From the NCBI GenBank assembly GCA_022702705.1, contig CM040433.1, positions 19,228,682-19,292,681 of the forward strand: a stretch of 64,000 bases of DNA. The letters are read 5' to 3'. The DNA is from Papilionanthe hookeriana x Papilionanthe teres. Lineage: Eukaryota; Streptophyta; Magnoliopsida; Asparagales; Orchidaceae. The position numbers were made by a program, and so were the translations under genes. The notes beneath the pieces are model-generated. The model worked only from the letters and a program-made list of their open reading frames with translations. It ran no database searches and was not told where the DNA came from. The first letter of the stretch is position 1. Each line of letters opens with the position of its first letter. This document shows, piece by piece, positions 34,601 through 45,448 of this stretch.

Positions 34601-34728
34601 GCTGATTGAATCGTTTAAGAATGTCATTAAAATTTAGATTAAAAAGGCTTTATTAAGTTTTTACCCTGGTCATTACGGTTCATTAACTATCATTGGGACT
34701 TTTTCATAAAAGTGAGGTTAACAGAGTC

Positions 34729-35118
34729 CCTCGAAGCCTTACTTGCTCAAGTTACTGATGAGGATAAGGAAATCACACTCTACTACTTGAGTCGACATCT
34801 AATATCAGCGGAGGTAAAGTATCCTCCTATTGAGAAACTTTGTCTAGCTTTAATTTTCGCCGCTTAAATGCTTAGAGACTACAGGTTATCTCATAAGGTC
34901 AACCTGATTTCAGAAGTTAATTCATTGCAATATTTGATGACCCAATCAACACTTTTCGGACGCTTGGCAAGGTGGTCGATGATACTATTGCATTTTGACA
35001 TAATTTTTGTGCCCCTTCACGTTATCAAAGGACATATTCTAGCAGACTTTCTCATAGCGCACCCATTACCACCTGGGTCCCCACTCGATGACGAGCTACC
35101 AGATGAGAAAATACTATA
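34729..35118 (+). pseudogene. RNase H domain of gypsy G, rest
   Basis: After LTR C the frame continues with SLEALLAQ, YYLSRHL and YPPIEKLCLALIFAA, standard Ty3-gypsy RNase H strings, then an in-frame stop at 34865-34867, and the frame 34868-35119 (FGRLARWSMILLHFDI, GHILADFL). It would degrade the RNA of the RNA-DNA hybrid. Broken by the stop and by LTRs B and C. Confidence 0.85.
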
Positions 35119-35134
35119 AGTAGAACAACTACGT

Positions 35135-35400
35135 ACCAGATGTTGGGAGATCTACTTTGATGGAGCGTCATCAGCAAGAAGATACAAAGGACTACAAATA
35201 GTGATACCTGGTAAGGCAGGAGTCAGCTTGATCTTCATGATACCATATCAGGGGATGTTGAGGTTTCCCTACCACCTGACAGAGCCGTGCACCAACAATG
35301 AAGCAGAATACGAAGCCCTAATCACAGGATTGGAATTGACAATCTTAATGGAATTAACAAACATTGCCATCTATGGCAACACACAACTTGTCAAGTGATC
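35135..35400 (+). pseudogene. Second, archaeal-type RNase H (Tat-lineage marker)
   Basis: Translation reads WEIYFDGASS (35144-35173, catalytic Asp present), LTEPCTNNEAEYEALITGLEL and IYGNTQLVK. The string NNEAEYEA with the Glu is intact, but the third catalytic position reads Asn in YGNTQL where the family has Asp. This extra domain between RNase H and integrase marks the Tat/Ogre lineage of plant gypsy elements. Confidence 0.82.
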
Positions 35401-35930
35401 AGACAGTACAAGGTTCTGAAACCAAGACTAGCAGAATACCACCAGTACATGATGAAATTGTTGGAACAGATTTCCAACGTAACGTTCAATAGGATTCCCG
35501 AGCAAACAAGGCTCACGCTGACCCTTTAGCTAAACTGTTTAAAAAATTTGTATGTCCACAGGAAGTCTCCATGGATGTTACAATACAAGGATGTCAGGTT
35601 TTATGGCAGATCAACCTCGACAATCTATACAAGCTCGGAAAAGAAACGATAACTAGCTACAATAACATATAATAAAGAAGATTAGCGTTAGCCGTTATTT
35701 GAATACTTGCGAACAGGAAAACTGTCAGAAGACAAGTCAGCGACACATCAGATTCATAAAAGAGCAATGTCATATGGTCAACAGTGTTCTGTACAGAGGG
35801 TCCTTCGATCATATGTGGTTGAGATGTTTAAGCGGAACAGAAGCATAGAAAATTGTCAAATAGGTACATGTCGGATTATGTGGAGCTCACCAGTCAGGGC
35901 TGAAGATGAAGATGAAGATTAAAAGACTTG
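35400..35930 (+). pseudogene. aRNH-integrase connector of gypsy G
   Basis: Decayed coding DNA with several stops; readable fragments include YHQYMMKLLEQ and FNRIPREQTRLT-like pieces in changing frames. It bridges the second RNase H and the integrase zinc finger. The frame 35707-35922 is a shifted shadow. Confidence 0.5.
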
Positions 35931-36950
35931 GATAATATTGGTCGGCAATGATGACAAACTTTACGGACACAGCTAAGAAATTTCATCAGTGTCAAGTGCA
36001 TGGGGTGGTCTTGCACCAAATTCTAAATGTTTTACACCCCACGATTGTGTCGTGGCCATTCAAGTGTTAGGGTACGGATATAGTGGGTATGATATACCCT
36101 CCATCTTTTAAAGGACACAGATTTATACAGGCAGCTACAAACTATTTCTTTAAAGGGGTAGAGATAGTTCAATTATGAGAAGTCACAACAGAACAAGTTC
36201 TACAGTTCCTCAAGAATCAGGTGGTCTACAAGTTCAATGTATCATAGAGGATCATTTCAAACAATGGGACCGCCTTCAAGATTACGAAGATCAACAACTT
36301 CTTCAGAAGACACGACATAGATTGGCGGTATTCAACCATCTACTACCCCAGAGTCAACGGTTTAACAGAGGCTTTCAATAAGACACTTGTACAAATATTA
36401 AAGAAAATGCTCGAAGACAACAAAAGAGAATGGTAGGAGAAGTTACTAGAAGCCTTATGACAATACAGGACGACAGTCAGAGCACCAACACAGTCCACAC
36501 CTTACGCACTCGTGTATGGGTATGAGGCAGTGCTTCCATTAGAGGTTCAACTACCGTCGCTCAGGATCTCCATCGCCAATCAAATCATTATAGAAGATAA
36601 TGTCAAGTTACGACTTATAGAATTGAAAAATCTCAAAGGAAAAAGATTGCTTGCGCAGTAGAACTTGAAACTCTATCAAGCAAAGATGATTTAAGCCCAC
36701 GCAAAATTGGTCCACCCGAGGTCGTTCAAAATCGGTGACCTTGTTCTCATTCTTAGAAAGCCTATTCTTGCACATAGCAAGATATGTAGAAAATTTAAAC
36801 CGACCTGGGAGGGACAATTCGTGGTGGAGAAAGTTTACTCTATGGATCGTAACTAGTGGATTCTCAAGGAGATAGGCCCAAGGAGAGCTCAAATTGGTGC
36901 TTTGAGGAGCTTCGCAAGGTCCTTACAAAGTTGTAGAAGTCATGTGATTG
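35930..36950 (+). pseudogene. Integrase of gypsy G, without chromodomain
   Basis: Pieces across frames: MIYPPSFKGHRFIQAATNYF (36090-36150), SNNGTAF (36262, Asp of the usual SDNG replaced by Asn), YYPRVNGLTEAFNKTL (36343), TPYALVYGYEAVLPLE (36498), and a C-terminal part with FKIGDLVLILRKP. Stops interrupt it. The lack of a chromodomain fits the Tat/Athila clade. Integrase would insert the DNA copy into the genome. Confidence 0.83.
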
Positions 36951-37026
36951 AAGCCACACCCCTCTGATCAATGTATTGAGCTCTCTCCTTAGCCTAAGCT
37001 TATTTTGATTCTCCATGCATCTACAC

Positions 37027-40000
37027 TGTGTTTCATACCGTATAAGCCATATAGATATGTTTGTGTAAGTCAGATGAGTCTATATGAAAAAACCCGATGT
37101 GATTTGGTTGAGTCTAGGCTGAGGTATTAGAGTTAGAAGGTGGACGGATCACGGGTTGAACTAATTGGGGACGAACACGCGGAGTCATTTGATCGCGTGT
37201 GTAATGGATGGACGACTAGGATCGCGTCGGACAGAAGATCTATGCATAAAGTGCGCGTCTGACTCAGATGGCGGTGTCCAACCAGAAGGCGACACGCATG
37301 GTTTCAACGCGTACGAGGCTGACTCGGCGTTTCGTGTTTAAATAGAAAATTAAGGATTTTTTAGGATTTAATTAAATCAGTTAACTTAGAAAATCCATAA
37401 TTTTGTATAGAAAAATCATAAAAATAAAAGAAAAATATACTCTAGTTCAATAAATATAAGAGAATAATGTAGAAATGGTTTCATGTTTGTTTGATGTGTA
37501 TTTTATTTTTAATTAACTAAATACAGTAAATCATATTTAGGGCCTAATTAGCTCTAGACATTTTACCATGATATGAGGTTTGGAAGACTTAAAGGCTCTG
37601 TGGTTAGGGATCTTCCCTGATTTTTTTAAGGTCAGAGGGCATCTCTAGCTAGGGATCCTTAATTTTTAAGTTAATCTCTTCTGTTTTGGTATAAAAATTA
37701 TAATAATTAAAATATTAATCAGAAAAATACAAAGTAAATTTTGGTAGGTTTACTGTGACTAGAGGATAAGTGGGAAAAGATAAACTTAGCTAATTCATTA
37801 AACATCTCCCTAATGGTAATTAAACTTCTAAAATGAAAAAAAATTAAAATGGGTTAAATATAAATGTAAATGATTAATAATTTTTCTCCACTGTGGATTA
37901 GGGTTAAAGGAGCTCCTTTAAAATAGTGCAAGTCATTTGAAGGTAATTTGGCCACCTAACTTGATTTTCTAAGTTAAATAACATTTTTAACTTAAAATAA
38001 TTATAATAATTAAAATATATGTTGGAAAATGATAAAATAGGTGTTGGTAGTTCCTTGTGACCAGGAGAATTTAATAAAATATAAAATAGTAATTAAAATG
38101 AACAATTCATTTTTAAGCTTATTATTGAATAATTAAAAAGTATTAAAATTATTAAAATTAATTGGAAATCACAAAAATCACCAAAATACAAAAATGTACT
38201 AAATTATCACATTTAGTCTCCTAATCACTTGGGAATAATTGGAATAATTTTCTTAATTTTATAAGTGAAGATATAAATTTTTAAAGGGTTAAAAATAATT
38301 TTTAAGCTTAACAATGGATTTTCCCTAATTTCTCACTAAAATAATTCTAATGATTAAAATATAAATAAAAAAAATATGAAATTTGTTTTCTGGTTTCCTT
38401 GACCTTAGAAAGATTTATGAAAAATACCAAAATTAATTTTCAACTTAAATAATATTTTATATTTAATTAATACTCCATAAGTTAAAATAATTATAATAAT
38501 TAAATTAAAATTAAAAAAATCATGAAAATTGGTTCATGTGGTCCTCTGGTATATTTGAACCTCCAATAATTTTCTTAAGGACAGAGGTTTTATTTTGGCT
38601 AAATTATTGAATTTACTTTGAGAACCCTTATTTTTGCATTAAAATAATTATATAAAATAAATTAAATTAGAAAAATTACATTTTCTTCTTAGATGTTTTA
38701 ATTGACCCATAAGTTGGGTAACATAAAAATTTCAAAGTCATTTGAGTTAAATTTATTGAATTATGAAGTGGTAGACCTTAAAGGACAAAGTTGTAATTAA
38801 AAAGTTTAATTAATATTTAGGTCTAACCAAAGGTTTAAAATGAGCAATGCACAATTTTAATTGACGTACTTAAATGATTGAAACATAAGGGGATAAGTGG
38901 TAGAAACTAATCTCATTGTTGTCACAAAATAAATAAACTTATAATTTCTTTAATTATTTTAATTTGGAAAATAACCAAAATTAAATGATCCTAAGTTAGG
39001 GGTTTCATCCTTGGAAGATAATATCTAATGATCCAAAACCCCTAATCAATGTTTTAATGATAATTCAGTAGTTTGATAAGCATCATAATCACATAATCAA
39101 TTTTCCTAAAATTGCAAATATATCCATTAAGTCTTAAGGGCTAGTAGTGAGCTAGGCTTAATCAAACTTGACTAATATGAATTAGAAAATATGGTAAAAT
39201 TAATTGTGAACATATTTGAAACACTACAAGCCCAATTTTAAAATCAAATCGGTTAAGCTTCTTAATTAAGTCAATTTGGCCCTAAATGATTTTCACTTAT
39301 ATAACTCATAAAAGAAATATCAAGTGATATTTAACTCATTCTTAGGGATGATTAGAACATAAGTTCATTGAGCATAAGGGTATTATAGGGATGAATCATC
39401 AAGAAACATAATAAGTTTTAATGAACTTGAGACGTTTTAGAGGATTTTGAGATGTTCGGGGCCCAACCCTTGGATCTTTCTCATAATCTTTTGAATACCT
39501 TAGAGGAAGATTAAACTTATTATGCCTTGTTTAATGAGCCACCTATACACTTAAAATATAACCCACCAAGTTATGGCATATGATTTGATGGTTAACGCTT
39601 CAGACCTACTTTTTCTGCTTTTTAGCGTGTAAATTTAATTTCCTGTAATATACATATGTTTTGTTGCAAAAGGCTAAACTTTCAGCTGGAATACGAGAAG
39701 AAAAATCAGGTACGCTTTTATTTTATTGCACTGCATTTTACTTTCGTTTACTTTATTGTACCTTTTTCTAATTGTGAAATTGCATGCTAAACAACAAGGT
39801 CACCATGCATGTCAAAACCAAAACTTTAGGATAGCGATAACACCGAAACAAAAATTAAAATTAAAATGCTAAACAAAACTAAATTAAAATATTTCTTTGG
39901 ATGATCGGGAATACCTCGGATTAGACAACCTACAGCTGCTAACGAGATTTTTCATGGTCTGAAACTAAATTAATTTATTTGGATTTGGTATATTCATCTG

Positions 40001-41097
40001 GACTACGTGAATTTGAAGAAAATAGTGGTGCTGGAATGAGGGATCCGTGAGATCCTAACCGGGCTATAATCAATTTAAACTCTCCCCTAATAAAAAACTT
40101 AATGACAAATAAGACTTGAACTCTCCAAAACATGCTACTTCTCTCAATCTCCTATATTTGACACTTCTAAAGCTAAACCTGCTACGATGAGACGCTTGGA
40201 GCAAACAATTGTGGGCAGCACGACCATCTTCAATATCAAAACTCCTTAGAAATAAATAATAAGTCATAAAACTTCGAGGTAATTTGCTTAGTGCAAATAT
40301 AAACCCTCACCTTATCCATTTAGGCTATTGAATCTGATGCAATATAAACCCTAACTCGTCTTAGGATTTCGAGGTTGTCATCCAATATGACATAAATTCT
40401 CCTATCTTCCAGGCCACTCATACTATCAGTATCATGTGAATATAAGCTCTTACTAAATAAAATTGGCAGGATGAAACATTAAATAATTTCCTCAAATTGC
40501 AGCCAAATCATAGGATAGTTTGGGATGTCACCGAGATTTTTCTTGGATCCGTGTCTTTCCTTACTTCCTCTTTCTTTGGATTATTGCAATAATTGTTCTG
40601 AAACTTGAGCCGCTCACTATTGGAATTCCTACTACCTCACACTCCTTTGGAAAATCTTACCTTTTGGAAGTCATGAAAATTTATTCTCTGATCTAAATCG
40701 AGAGTTTTCTTAGGAGACTTCGGTCATTTAAGATGTAATTAACTATAAGGGTTTGCCCTTATAGGGAACTTAAACGAACCCACTATTAATATAAACCCTA
40801 TTTGATTTTTTCATATCAAATAAGGGAACTTGTCGGTCAACATAAAAGGTTCACAAACTAAAACAGATGTCACAAATTTATTAGTTTGTTTAATCGAGCT
40901 ACACTATTAAGTAATGTGTCTATTCCTTGGGATAAATGCATAGCTTGTGGTTTACTGCTCGTTTATTAAAACTAATGAGGATGTGAGATCGGTTTGATTT
41001 CATATTTTCAAATTAAAAATAATATTTTTCCAAAATATATATATTAAATTAAATACTTTTAAATCATCTGTCAGGATATCTATAGCGGTGACCGACA
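37027..41097 (+). mobile_element. 3' LTR of gypsy element G, about 4.1 kb
   Basis: It ends ...GACCGACA at 41097, identical in type to the 5' LTR end at 9643, and its last 980 bases match 8666-9643. Its 5' part is homologous, in reverse, to 3860-4260 of A1: CG-rich zone (37130-37330), then the conserved AT block (about 37400-37480), then A/T-rich DNA to 39700, then the U5-like part from CAGGTACGC (39708). The 5' boundary (TG at 37027) is approximate. Compared with A1, B and C it lacks about 3 kb at the 5' side. Confidence 0.7.
40743..40764. promoter_or_regulatory. Conserved U5-region hairpin, copy 6 (G 3' LTR)
   Basis: CTATAAGGG and CCCTTATAG pair perfectly around TTTG; this is the best version of the hairpin in the window. 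Confidence 0.65.
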
Positions 41098-41640
41098 AAT
41101 CCCAATTTGGTAACCGAGAATCCTATAAATCCACCGATTCATAGGATTTACTAAATACTAGATTTACAGCTGAAATACGTGAAATCCAGAATTATAACAT
41201 CCTGGGATTTATTGCATCCAAATTGACTGTCTCTCAAGATAGCTAAAATCCTGCCTAAATCCAATTTTAAATCTATTGCCAGATAGCCCCGACATTTTTA
41301 CCACCTAAACTTTAAATCTCACAAAGAAAACCATCGAACTCCTATATGCAGTACAAAGCTAACACAAACTTTTTTTGGTGCATTTACATACATAGCACAC
41401 AATTCTTATCTATTTACATATCGCACACTTAAAATTTTATATTTAGACACATAGCACTGAAATATCTAATAACACATAAATAGTAGAACTAACAACACAT
41501 AAAAAACCATCTATATTCATGTCTAACAACAAAAACCACCTAATCCCTATGCATTGCATATATATGAAAATTTGATTTTTACACATGCTAGTAAAAAGAA
41601 ATCTAAAAAAAAAAACATGAAAGCATGCATTGAATGAAAA
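41098..41640. other. A/T-rich intergenic DNA beside element G
   Basis: Begins AATCC, the expected right target duplication of G, whose partner would lie left of the window. The rest is A/T-rich with CACATAGCAC-like words. No gene seen. Confidence 0.4.
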
Positions 41641-41649
41641 AAATCGAAG

Positions 41650-41957
41650 CTTGGAGGCATAGAGGACGATTTCTCACATTGGGCACAAAATGAGCGGTGA
41701 AAACAAGGTGGAGATGTCGGAAATCATGTTGTACACACGGAGGAAGAAAGGAGGAAATGATGGTCATGGCTCAGGAAGAGATATTTTAGGGCATTAGAGA
41801 CCCTAATTTTGATGCAATTAAGTAATTATTAGTGTCAAGTGTCAGTTGCTTTCGACGTTACTCCGACATTATTGCATCGACTTAACGCAAATTGATCGCT
41901 AATCTTGCATTTTGTCTGATGCTAATTCTGAAGCGAATCTGACAATTTTCTGTAGTG
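41650..41957. mobile_element. CACTA-type transposon terminus
   Basis: The minus strand from 41957 reads CACTACAGAAAATTG, a CACTA (En/Spm) terminal inverted repeat, followed by spaced AGATTCGC, ATTAGCATCAGACAAAA and ATTAGCGATCAA-like subterminal words (41850-41945), typical of the family. The opposite end was not found; the inner limit is a guess. The frame 41899-42105 is not meaningful. Confidence 0.6.
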
Positions 41958-43697
41958 GGTTAGTCAGCTTATAAGTTAAGGTCCATGATGTTGAGTGGCG
42001 ACGATGGGAGGTGGTAAACAGTAGGCGACGATTTATGGGTGGCAGGTGTGTCCTGTTGCAAGGATCGACAATTAGTAGCGCAGAGCGACTGATCCTCGAC
42101 AACAACTACATGTAATAAGAGCTGGCCGGTAGCATCTATTGACTGTCAGTTATAAATGGTGGGATGCCATCAATTATTTCACCTGCAAAAAAATTAGCAA
42201 TAAGAGCTATAGTTTGTAGTGTATTAAAAAATTGCACAAATTTGATAATCTCCAATTCACCAATTTTAAACTAATAGGTGAATTTTAAATTCAACTAAAT
42301 CTTACAAAACATTAGGTTTTCATCCATCCAAATAACAAAATTTTGAAAATCACTACATTCCATTTACTTTACATTATAAATACACCAAAACAAACAACCC
42401 TTCAAAAGATCTATCGCATCTTTTAAAAAGAAGACTTCCCCACAAGGGCATCTATTAGAGAGTTTGACAGAAGCCCTTAACAAAACAACATCTATAAGTA
42501 CTTGTTAATGTATATCTTGTGGTTAATAGTGGAACCAAGTGGGCCTAGATTTTTGTTAAACTTTTTATTATCATATAATATACTAAAACTTTACCCCCTC
42601 CCCTTAAAACATAAAATTCTTAATAATACATTAATAATTATTACATTTCTAATTTAATAAATATTTCATTATTGTTTTAAATAATGCATCACAACTATTG
42701 TAATTATCTCATTTAATTTAATAAAAATACAGAATATTTCCTAAAATATTTTATATACATATCCTAAAATAAAATAAAAAAAATCTATCTTTATTATCAA
42801 GGCAGATTTAAAATTTTATTCGAGACAAAATTGATAATAATAAAGAACACATTACATAATTATTATTTTTTAATTTTGTATTGAATCTTCGAGATGGGTA
42901 CTGATCATTCAAAATTAATAATATTTATTTACTTACAAATAAATTTTATCTTAAAAACTCCATAAATATATAAAAAATATATTTAAAAATTAAATTAAAG
43001 TATTTTTAAATTGAAGCTCATTAAAATCAAAATTTTCAGAAGTTTTTCTTTTTATTTTTTCTAATTTATGTTAAATATTTGTTATGATAAAAAATTTATC
43101 ATATATAATATTATTGATCATTTAGTTAGATTAATCATGACTATTAAGCTTTGACAACAATTAAATGTGCATTTTCAACTTTGACAATTATTAAGTTAAT
43201 TTTATGAAATTAAATGAAATACGATTTATTGAAGATAATATTATAATAAATTCGATTTAGCATAAATTCCAGATGATTTCAATACAATGAAGAATCATTT
43301 GAAATAATTTAAGATGCATCTACGTAATGAGTAGGTTAAAAAAGATATATATATATATATAAGCTATTTTTATTTATTTATTTTATTTTATTTATAAAAT
43401 AAAGTTTCAATTTATTTTATTAAATTAATTTTTTATTTTCTCCACCCAACTGCTCTTTAAATTCTAGTTCTGCCACAATGGACAATATTGTCATATTAGT
43501 TTAATTGTATCATCTCTGATGAAAATATGTATTCGACATCGCCTAATGTCTTCCTAGATTTCTTTTCGTTCTATTGAAAAATAATATATATTTGTATTTT
43601 ATAATAAAGAGTAAATGTTGTATCAATTGCTAATATGCAAATCATGATCGACGCTCTCAATCATTTTTTATTTTTTATTTTTGCTTCCAACGCTCGT
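41958..43697. other. A/T-rich intergenic DNA
   Basis: No coding frame, RNA gene or clear repeat beyond short AT runs (for example 43345-43360). Nothing further can be supported. Confidence 0.5.
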
Positions 43698-44909
43698 ACT
43701 AAGGCTCCATTTGGGGTGGCGATAGAGGAGTGGCGTGGCACTGCGCCTTGTTCGGGGCTGTGGGGCAACCACGAAGTCTCGTGATTTTGCTTAAACGCGA
43801 GTCGTGGGTTCAACCTCGTGGTCTGTTTTTTCCCCTTTCGACATTTTAAACTGGTGCACCCTCCTTTTGCAATTCCACGCTTCCTCTTCTCCGACGCTGC
43901 TCACGCTCTTTGGTTCATCCTTCCTCTTCTCTGACGCTCCTCCCCGCTCTTCAAGAGCCATTTCCATGGTTTGCATGATGGATTCTGCCTCACAGGCAAC
44001 TTCTTCTAATTTAGGTTAACCTCATACGTTTCTCCATGTGTTTGTATACATCGATTAAATTTATTGTTGGTTATTCCTTTTTTTCGTTGTGACAGTTTTG
44101 TATTATGTTATAGTTGAGTAGTTGGAGCAGACAGCTAATCAATTAGCCCATACACGATTGGGCTCCTTTCTTGTCCCTTCAAAGAGGAAGAAAGAAGTTG
44201 TAAATCTTATTATTTCTATTGTTGGTTTATTTTTTTGATCAATTGATATTATGTAATAGTAGACAATGTTCGAGTTGAAGTTATCTTCAAAACTAACTAA
44301 TTTTGATTTTTTGAGAATTCAAAGCTTCACATGAAATTTTAGCGAAGCTGTTTTTGTGATTTTTTATTATGTTGATTTTTGTAGTTTTGATTATGATTGA
44401 TTTGGGATTATATTATGTCAATAACAAAAGATAATGTTTTCTATAACCCATAACACAACAAGATGCACCTTTTGCGCTATTAGGGTGTGTAAATTATTCA
44501 ACGGTTGAAAGTGATCGTGAATTGATATCGTTATTGGATGACAGTTTATAACGAGATATACTTCGCCTTCATGTTAAAAGTAAGATCATCATAATTATTG
44601 TTGTAATTTTATTAGTTTTTTTTTTTTTCCTTTGCACTTTTGACTCTCACTGTTAATTGAATTGTGTATTTAAACTTTTGTTTTATTTTGAAATAAAATT
44701 TTATTTTTGAAGTATAAAATATGTCACTGTACCAGTTATGCTTTAAATTATTTTACTAAATAGTGGTATAATGATTATTTTTTCAGAAACAACTGTCACA
44801 TAATTATTTTCATACAGCTGCAACAAACAAACTATTAACTTTCTCACAACAACTTCTCCGCAGACTTCCTGAAATAACACAGTTATAACTGCCCCAAACA
44901 TACCTTAAT
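43698..44909. mobile_element. Possible non-autonomous DNA transposon upstream of PSY
   Basis: The left side starts TAAGGCTCCATTTGGGG and the complement of the right side (44909 leftwards) starts TAAGGTATGTTTGGGG, an imperfect terminal inverted repeat of a style common in hAT and PIF/Harbinger elements. The inside has a GC-rich left part and an A/T-rich right part; the frame 43804-44019 (71 codons) has no recognisable domain. The target duplication is ambiguous (TAA/TTA). Weak call. Confidence 0.3.
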
Positions 44910-45008
44910 TTTTTTTGCCGCTTAACCAAAAGTGTGTTGGCTCCCAAAATAATGGCTACTTGCCGTTTATCTAACCGAAGCCACGCGTTTAAGCATGGAA
45001 GCCAACTT

Positions 45009-45016
45009 CACGTGGC
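45009..45016 (+). promoter_or_regulatory. Perfect G-box upstream of PSY
   Basis: CACGTGGC, about 435 bases before the start codon. G-boxes in PSY promoters of other plants are bound by PIF-type bHLH and HY5-type bZIP factors that tie carotenoid synthesis to light; that role is inferred here from family knowledge. Confidence 0.45.
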
Positions 45017-45090
45017 GCATGGCCTAACCGATACGACGCTGCACGAAGTAGCGCATGGCCGAACCTATACGACGCTGCGCAAATTATGGT
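45014..45090. repeat. Two-copy ~42-bp tandem repeat in PSY upstream region
   Basis: GCGCATGGCC, then ATACGACGCTGC in the first copy, is repeated as GCGCATGGCC, then ATACGACGCTGC in the second, with a few differences between. It adjoins the G-box. Confidence 0.7.
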
Positions 45091-45346
45091 CTTTTGCGCG
45101 CATTTTTGACGGCCCCATTCGACCTCCTTTCTCGCCATGTGGCGTTCCGGGATTTGACCTGGAAATCCCCCATTGTGCAATGTGATAAGGCTATCCCTCC
45201 TGCTAGTGTCCCTCCTGCTGCCCTCCTGCTATCCACCCGGTAAGGACCAACGTAGAGCACTACCAGACGAGAAAGAAAGATGGGTTAGTGGGAGAGTGGC
45301 GAGTGGAGACGTGTTCGTGTGCTATTGTTCTAATGGACGAGTATTC

Positions 45347-45354
45347 TATATTTT
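45347..45354 (+). promoter_or_regulatory. Candidate TATA box of PSY
   Basis: TATATTTTA-like sequence about 95 bases before the start codon, after a GC-balanced stretch; a usual distance if the leader is short. No transcript data. Confidence 0.35.
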
Positions 45355-45390
45355 ATTTTTTGACTAAAAGCTAAACAGCTTGCAGAAGGT

Positions 45391-45448
45391 CTGTTTTGAT
45401 TCAAAGCTGCCATTAAGATCTGTTTTGATTCAAGGCTGCTTTAATGGC
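45391..45448 (+). repeat. 29-bp tandem duplication spanning the PSY start codon
   Basis: CTGTTTTGATTCAAAGCTGC (45391) and CTGTTTTGATTCAAGGCTGC (45420) are 29 bases apart. The second copy ends in TTTAATGGC, which holds the start codon; the first has CATTAAGAT instead, so only the second offers an ATG. Confidence 0.8.

Larger units (their letters stand above)
26098..34723 (-). mobile_element. Giant solo LTR C, 8,626 bp, target duplication GAGTC
   Basis: It starts TGATGGCGGTG and ends GAGGTTAACA on the + strand, so both strands show TG...CA. GAGTC stands at 26093-26097 and 34724-34728, and the polyprotein frame continues across (LDES, then SLEALLAQ). Layout parallels A1 and B: hairpin 26421-26442, a 161-bp duplication, AT microsatellite, four tandem arrays 27600-31060 in place of the AATTT tract, conserved block 31745-31795, CG-rich zone 31860-32110, then repeat-like DNA with TTGAC words. 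Sequence identity to B is low except at these blocks, so it is a third subfamily. No coding domain; frame 31858-32283 is judged chance. Confidence 0.78.

Noticed and set aside
39700..39720. Splice donor CAG/GTACGC at the start of the U5-like part (also at 7158)
   Set aside because: The two occurrences have homologous LTR context (A1 and B continue across it), so the sharp start is due to nested insertion and divergence, not to splicing.
44934..45367. Small overlapping frames on both strands upstream of PSY
   Set aside because: Overlap each other on both strands in the GC-rich promoter segment; no domain and no intron signals.
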